Assembly (NCBI RefSeq): GCF_049800675.1
Contig: NZ_JBLOOT010000003.1
Location: 1-64,000 of the forward strand
DNA length: 64,000 nucleotides
Direction of reading: 5' to 3'
From: Cauispirillum nitrogeniifigens
GTDB taxonomy: Bacteria; Pseudomonadota; Alphaproteobacteria; Rhodospirillales; Rhodospirillaceae
Part shown: positions 61,027 through 64,000 of the stretch, piece by piece
Layout of the letters: each line of letters begins with the position of its first letter
Position numbering within the stretch: position 1 is the first letter of the stretch
Position numbers and translations under genes: made by a program
The notes under the pieces: generated by a model
The model's database searches: none
Seen by the model: the letters and a program-made list of their open reading frames with translations, nothing else
Told to the model about the DNA's origin: nothing

Positions 61027-61057
61027 AAACGCCCCGCAGGAACCCTGCGGGGCGTTT
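61027..61057 (-). terminator. Strong intrinsic terminator of the MBL-fold gene
   Basis: AAACGCCCCGCAGG (61027-61040) and CCTGCGGGGCGTTT (61044-61057) form a perfect 14-bp stem with a 3-base loop, 21 bases after the stop of the minus-strand gene at 61079. On the minus strand it ends in TTTT. Confidence 0.9.
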
Positions 61058-61078
61058 CGGAAACCGGCGGAGCGGGCC

Positions 61079-62029
61079 TCAGCCGTTGAGGGCGGCCCAC
61101 ATCTCCTTGTCGCGCTCGGCGGTCCAGATCTGCGGACGGTCCAGGCCCTTGGCCTCGTCCACCGCACGGGCAACGTCGAACGGCATGCAGTGCTCGTAGA
61201 TCACCCAGTCGCCGTACTTGGGGTCCATCTGGGCCTTGGTGGCATCGAACACGGCCTTCAGATCCAGCCCCTTGGCCACCCCGTCCTTGGCGCAGGCGAA
61301 CAGGTCGGTGATGAAGGCCTGGGTGCCCGACAGCGCTTCCTCGCACTGCTCCGGGGTGTGCAGGGCGTCACCACGGCCGGGGACCAGCTTGTTCGGCTTG
61401 AGGTCGCGCAGGGCCTGCAACGTCGCCGGCCAGTCGCCCAGGTGGGCGTCGCCGGTATAGGGGGTGGCGCCGTATTCGACCAGATCGCCGGCGTAGAGGA
61501 TCTTTTCCTCGGGCAGCCATGCGATGGTGTCGCCCTGGGTGTGGCCGCGGCCGGGGCTCCAGATCTCGACCTTGCGGTTGCCCAGGTCGACGGTGATCTT
61601 GCCGTCGAACACGATGGTCGGCCAGGTCAGGCCGGGGATCGACTCATGGCCCAGGAACAGGCGCGGGAAGCGGCCGAATTCCGACTCCCAATCCTGCTGG
61701 CCGCGCTCGACCACCATCTCGTAGGTCTTCTGCGAGGCGATGACGTGTTCGGCCTCGTAGGCGGCGGCGCCCAGCACGCGGACGGCGTGGTAGTGCGACA
61801 TCAGGATGTACTTCACCGGCTTGTCGGTGATCTCGCGGATGCGCTCCAGCACCTTCTGGGCCATCAGCGGGGTGGCCTGGGTGTCGATGATCATGACGCC
61901 GTCGTCGCCGATGATGACGCCGGTGTTGGGATCGCCCTCGGCCGTGTAGGCATAGGCACCCTCTCCCAGCTTGGCGAAGGTGATGGTCTTTTCGCCCAGG
62001 TCGCCGGTCGACGCGAACGTCTTGCTCAT
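61079..62029 (-). CDS. MBL-fold metallo-hydrolase with altered metal motif
   Basis: This 316-residue protein has the metallo-beta-lactamase fold (GVIIGDDGVMIIDTQAT, then GRGHTQGDTIAWLPEEKILY and AGDLVEYG). The first metal motif reads SHYHAVR (His79, His81) instead of HxHxDH, so the Asp and following His that usually bind the second zinc are replaced by Val83 and Arg84. This variant occurs in a subfamily related to SoxH and quinoprotein-relay proteins, whose function is poorly known. It may bind one metal or none. Strong hairpins flank it on both sides, so it is transcribed alone from a promoter near 62035-62070. Confidence 0.85.
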   Translation of the reverse strand: MSKTFASTGDLGEKTITFAKLGEGAYAYTAEGDPNTGVIIGDDGVMIIDTQATPLMAQKVLERIREITDKPVKYILMSHYHAVRVLGAAAYEAEHVIASQKTYEMVVERGQQDWESEFGRFPRLFLGHESIPGLTWPTIVFDGKITVDLGNRKVEIWSPGRGHTQGDTIAWLPEEKILYAGDLVEYGATPYTGDAHLGDWPATLQALRDLKPNKLVPGRGDALHTPEQCEEALSGTQAFITDLFACAKDGVAKGLDLKAVFDATKAQMDPKYGDWVIYEHCMPFDVARAVDEAKGLDRPQIWTAERDKEMWAALNG

Positions 62030-62076
62030 GTTTCTTCCCTCATGCTTGCGCTTGGCATTGGTTGCGTATGAAACTA

Positions 62077-62129
62077 TTTAGGCCACCCGAGGCCAATCCG
62101 CAAGATGGGATTGCCCAGGGTGGCCTAAA
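62077..62129 (-). terminator. Long hairpin ending the liv genes
   Basis: TTTAGGCCACCC (62077-62088) and GGGTGGCCTAAA (62118-62129) form a perfect 12-bp stem; the 29-base loop contains a second dyad (CAATCC/GGATTG). It lies 16 bases after the livF stop on the minus strand. There is no clear T-run, so it may be a terminator or an mRNA-stabilising 3' structure. It also borders the MBL-fold gene promoter. Confidence 0.65.
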
Positions 62130-62144
62130 AGGGATGCCGAAGCC

Positions 62145-62849
62145 TTAAAGACCGAGATAGGCGGCCTTGACCTTTTCGTCGGCCAGCAGGTTCTCGCCGC
62201 TGTCGGTCAGCACGATTTCGCCGGTTTCCATGACGTAGCCGCGATCGGCGATGGCCAGGGCGGCATAGGCGTTCTGCTCGACCAGCAGGATGGTGGTGCC
62301 CTGTTCCTTCAGCATCTGGACGATGTTGAAGATCTCGCCGACCAGCAGCGGGGCCAGGCCCATGGACGGTTCGTCGAGCAGCAGCACGCGCGGATGGGCC
62401 ATCAGGGCACGGCCCATGGCCAGCATCTGCTGCTGGCCGCCCGACAGGGTGCCGGCGGCGTCGTTGCGCTTCTTCTTGAGGATGGGGAACGTGGCGTACA
62501 TGCGCTCGATGTCGGCCTCGACATCCTTGCCGTGGCGGCGGAAAGCCCCCAGGCGCAGGTTGTCTTCCACCGACAGCGGGCCGAACACCTGGCGCCCCTC
62601 GGGCACCTGGGAGATGCCCATCTCGACGCGCTTTTGCGGCGTCACGCGGGTGATGTCCTGGCCGTCAAAGCGGATGGTGCCGCCGGTGACCGGCTGCACG
62701 CCCGACACCGAGCGCAGGAAGGTGGTCTTGCCCGCGCCGTTGGCGCCGACCAGGGCGACCAGTTCGCCCTCGCCGACGGCGATGTCGATGCCGTGCAGGG
62801 CCTCGATGCGGCCATAGGCGCTGCGCAGGCCGGATACTTCCAGAAGCAT
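62145..62849 (-). CDS. livF: Branched-chain amino acid ABC transporter ATPase LivF
   Basis: This 234-residue ATPase belongs to a Liv-type (HAAT) importer of leucine, isoleucine, valine or related amides. It has Walker A GANGAGKTT, the LivF-typical SQVPEGRQVFGPLSVEDNLR, signature LSGGQQQMLAMGRALM and Walker B LLLDEPSMGLAP. ATG at 62849 has GGGGAGGG eight bases upstream, 17 bases after livG. The true ligand depends on a binding protein outside the window; amide or urea importers share this architecture. Confidence 0.93.
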   Translation of the reverse strand: MLLEVSGLRSAYGRIEALHGIDIAVGEGELVALVGANGAGKTTFLRSVSGVQPVTGGTIRFDGQDITRVTPQKRVEMGISQVPEGRQVFGPLSVEDNLRLGAFRRHGKDVEADIERMYATFPILKKKRNDAAGTLSGGQQQMLAMGRALMAHPRVLLLDEPSMGLAPLLVGEIFNIVQMLKEQGTTILLVEQNAYAALAIADRGYVMETGEIVLTDSGENLLADEKVKAAYLGL

Positions 62850-62866
62850 TGCTGTCGCCCTCCCCG

Positions 62867-63628
62867 TCAGGCCACGTTGCCGAGATAGGCGGCGATCACG
62901 TCCGGGTTCTTGCGCACCTCGGCCGGGGTGCCCTCGGCCAGCTTGCGGCCGTAGTCGAGCACCAGGATGTGGTCGGAAATTTCCATGACCATCTTCATGT
63001 CGTGTTCGACCAGCACCACGGTGATGCCGCCGCGCGCCACCTTCTTGATCACCTCGTCCAGTTCGCGGCTTTCGGTGTCGTTCAGGCCGGCGGCCGGCTC
63101 GTCGAGCAGCAGGAGCTTGGGCTCGGCGGCCAGGGCGCGGGCGATCTCCAGGCGCTTGAGCGCGCCATAGGGCATGGCGTCGGCGTCCCAGTCGATGTAG
63201 CGCTCCAGGCCGACCATGACCATCAGGTCCTTGCACATCTCGCGCGCCGCCCGGTCGCCCTTGACGATGAACGGCAGGCGGAACAGCGACGGCAGGAAGC
63301 GCGTGTTCAGGTGCAGGTGGCGCCCGACCATGACGTTTTCCAGCGCCGTCATGTTCATGCAGATCTGAAGGTTCTGGAACGTGCGCGACATGCCGCGCGA
63401 GGCCAGCTGATAGGGCTTCTTGCCCGTCACCGGCTCGTCCTGGAACAGCACCTCGCCGCTGGTCGGGGTGTAGACGCCCGTCACCAGATTGAACAGCGTG
63501 GTCTTGCCGGCGCCGTTCGGGCCGATGATGGAATGGATGGTGCCGGGATTGATGGTGAAGGACAGGTCATCGATGGCGTGGACGCCGCCGAACTCCTTCG
63601 ACAGGTTGCGGACTTCGAGAAGGCTCAT
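62867..63628 (-). CDS. livG: Branched-chain amino acid ABC transporter ATPase LivG
   Basis: This 253-residue ATPase partners LivF. It has Walker A GPNGAGKTT, SRTFQNLQICMNMTALENVM typical of LivG, the degenerate signature MPYGALKRLEIARALA, Walker B LLLDEPAAGLN and the H-loop VEHDMKMVMEISD. ATG at 63628 overlaps the livM stop (ATGA). The long loop RHLHLNTRFLPSLFRLPF is usual for the family. Confidence 0.94.
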   Translation of the reverse strand: MSLLEVRNLSKEFGGVHAIDDLSFTINPGTIHSIIGPNGAGKTTLFNLVTGVYTPTSGEVLFQDEPVTGKKPYQLASRGMSRTFQNLQICMNMTALENVMVGRHLHLNTRFLPSLFRLPFIVKGDRAAREMCKDLMVMVGLERYIDWDADAMPYGALKRLEIARALAAEPKLLLLDEPAAGLNDTESRELDEVIKKVARGGITVVLVEHDMKMVMEISDHILVLDYGRKLAEGTPAEVRKNPDVIAAYLGNVA

Positions 63629-64000
63629 TTCGCGCCCCTCCGCAGCAGGCCCTGGATCGAGGGCACGATGCCCTTGGGCAGGAAGATCATGACCAGCATC
63701 ATGATCAGACCGAAGATCATGTGCTCATAGTCCTCAAGCACGGTGAGGAACTGCGGCAGCGAGGTCAGAATGGCCGCCCCGACGATGCCGCCGAAGGTCG
63801 ACGCCATGCCGCCCAGCACCACCATGATGACCAGCTCCACCGAGTGGAAGAACCCGGCCTGCATGGGGCTGAGGAACATCACGTAGTGCGCCGACAGCGA
63901 GCCGACGATGGAGGCGAACACCGCCGAGACGACGAACACCAGCACCTTGAAGCGGGTGGTGTCGACGCCGACCACCTCGGCCGCCACCTCGGACCCGTGC
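63625..64000 (-). CDS. livM: Branched-chain amino acid ABC transporter permease LivM, C-terminal part
   Basis: The last 125 residues of the LivM permease are in the window; the gene continues past the right edge. Visible are the EAA-like contact loop (EVAAEVVGVDTTRFKVLVFV), three membrane helices, GFFHSVELVIMVVLGGMAST with FGGIVGAAIL, and the end segment IFLPKGIVPSIQGLL. It overlaps livG by four bases. A GTG near 63987 is inside the conserved loop and is not a start. Confidence 0.93.
   Translation of the reverse strand, partial: HGSEVAAEVVGVDTTRFKVLVFVVSAVFASIVGSLSAHYVMFLSPMQAGFFHSVELVIMVVLGGMASTFGGIVGAAILTSLPQFLTVLEDYEHMIFGLIMMLVMIFLPKGIVPSIQGLLRRGAK

Overview
The window is GC-rich chromosomal DNA, dense and with little intergenic space, that looks like an alphaproteobacterium, most likely of the Rhodospirillales (Magnetospirillum/Azospirillum-like; the genus is a guess). 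The reasons are an imuA-imuB-dnaE2 cassette behind a GAAC-N7-GAAC LexA box of the alphaproteobacterial type, a Pha/Mrp antiporter with fused A and B subunits, a crotonyl-CoA carboxylase/reductase beside an ScfR/RamB-type regulator, and a legionaminic-acid operon.

Layout. 1-4190 is an accessory, visibly less GC-rich patch. An IS3-family element enters from the left and cuts a DUF6880-like gene. Then come an ankyrin-repeat gene translationally coupled to a small HicA-like gene, a small SMP-like gene, and a broken tyrosine recombinase. 4200-8256 holds a TetR regulator with its own palindromic operator and a three-domain MFS/acyltransferase/acyl-ACP synthetase. 8390-15387 is the alpha-2-macroglobulin/PBP1C pair, with a palindromic tandem repeat at the gene junction. 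15516-20929 is the SOS mutasome cassette.

21091-29253 (minus strand) is an eight-gene operon for CMP-legionaminic acid (legC, legB, neuC/legG, neuB/legI, a neuD-type acetyltransferase, an oxidoreductase, ptmE, neuA/legF). The divergent plus-strand genes 29446-36840 (oxidoreductase, DUF115-like plus degenerate sulfotransferase-like fusion, intact sulfotransferase, giant GT-B plus degenerate sulfotransferase-like fusion) look like the machinery that uses or modifies the sugar. 36947-37304 is a MITE-like element containing a perfect 36-bp palindrome.

37369-43387 is a six-gene Mrp/Pha cation/proton antiporter operon, followed by two small unknown membrane proteins and a structured intergenic region. 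44556-49683 is an RND efflux pump (acrAB-like) with its divergent TetR regulator. 49694-50497 is a methyltransferase with a second palindromic tandem repeat upstream. 50714-56967 is sulfate uptake (sbp-cysT-cysW-cysA plus an SLC13 permease) with a divergent Rrf2 regulator and nested inverted repeats between them.

56993-60366 pairs the ScfR-type regulator with an unusual crotonyl-CoA carboxylase/reductase carrying a C-terminal CBS-domain pair. This is the most novel-looking single gene here: it suggests adenine-nucleotide control of the ethylmalonyl-CoA pathway entry enzyme. The right end has two small membrane proteins, a metallo-beta-lactamase-fold protein lacking some canonical metal ligands, and the livF-livG-livM end of a branched-chain amino acid ABC transporter, cut by the window edge. 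No rRNA, tRNA or CRISPR array was seen.
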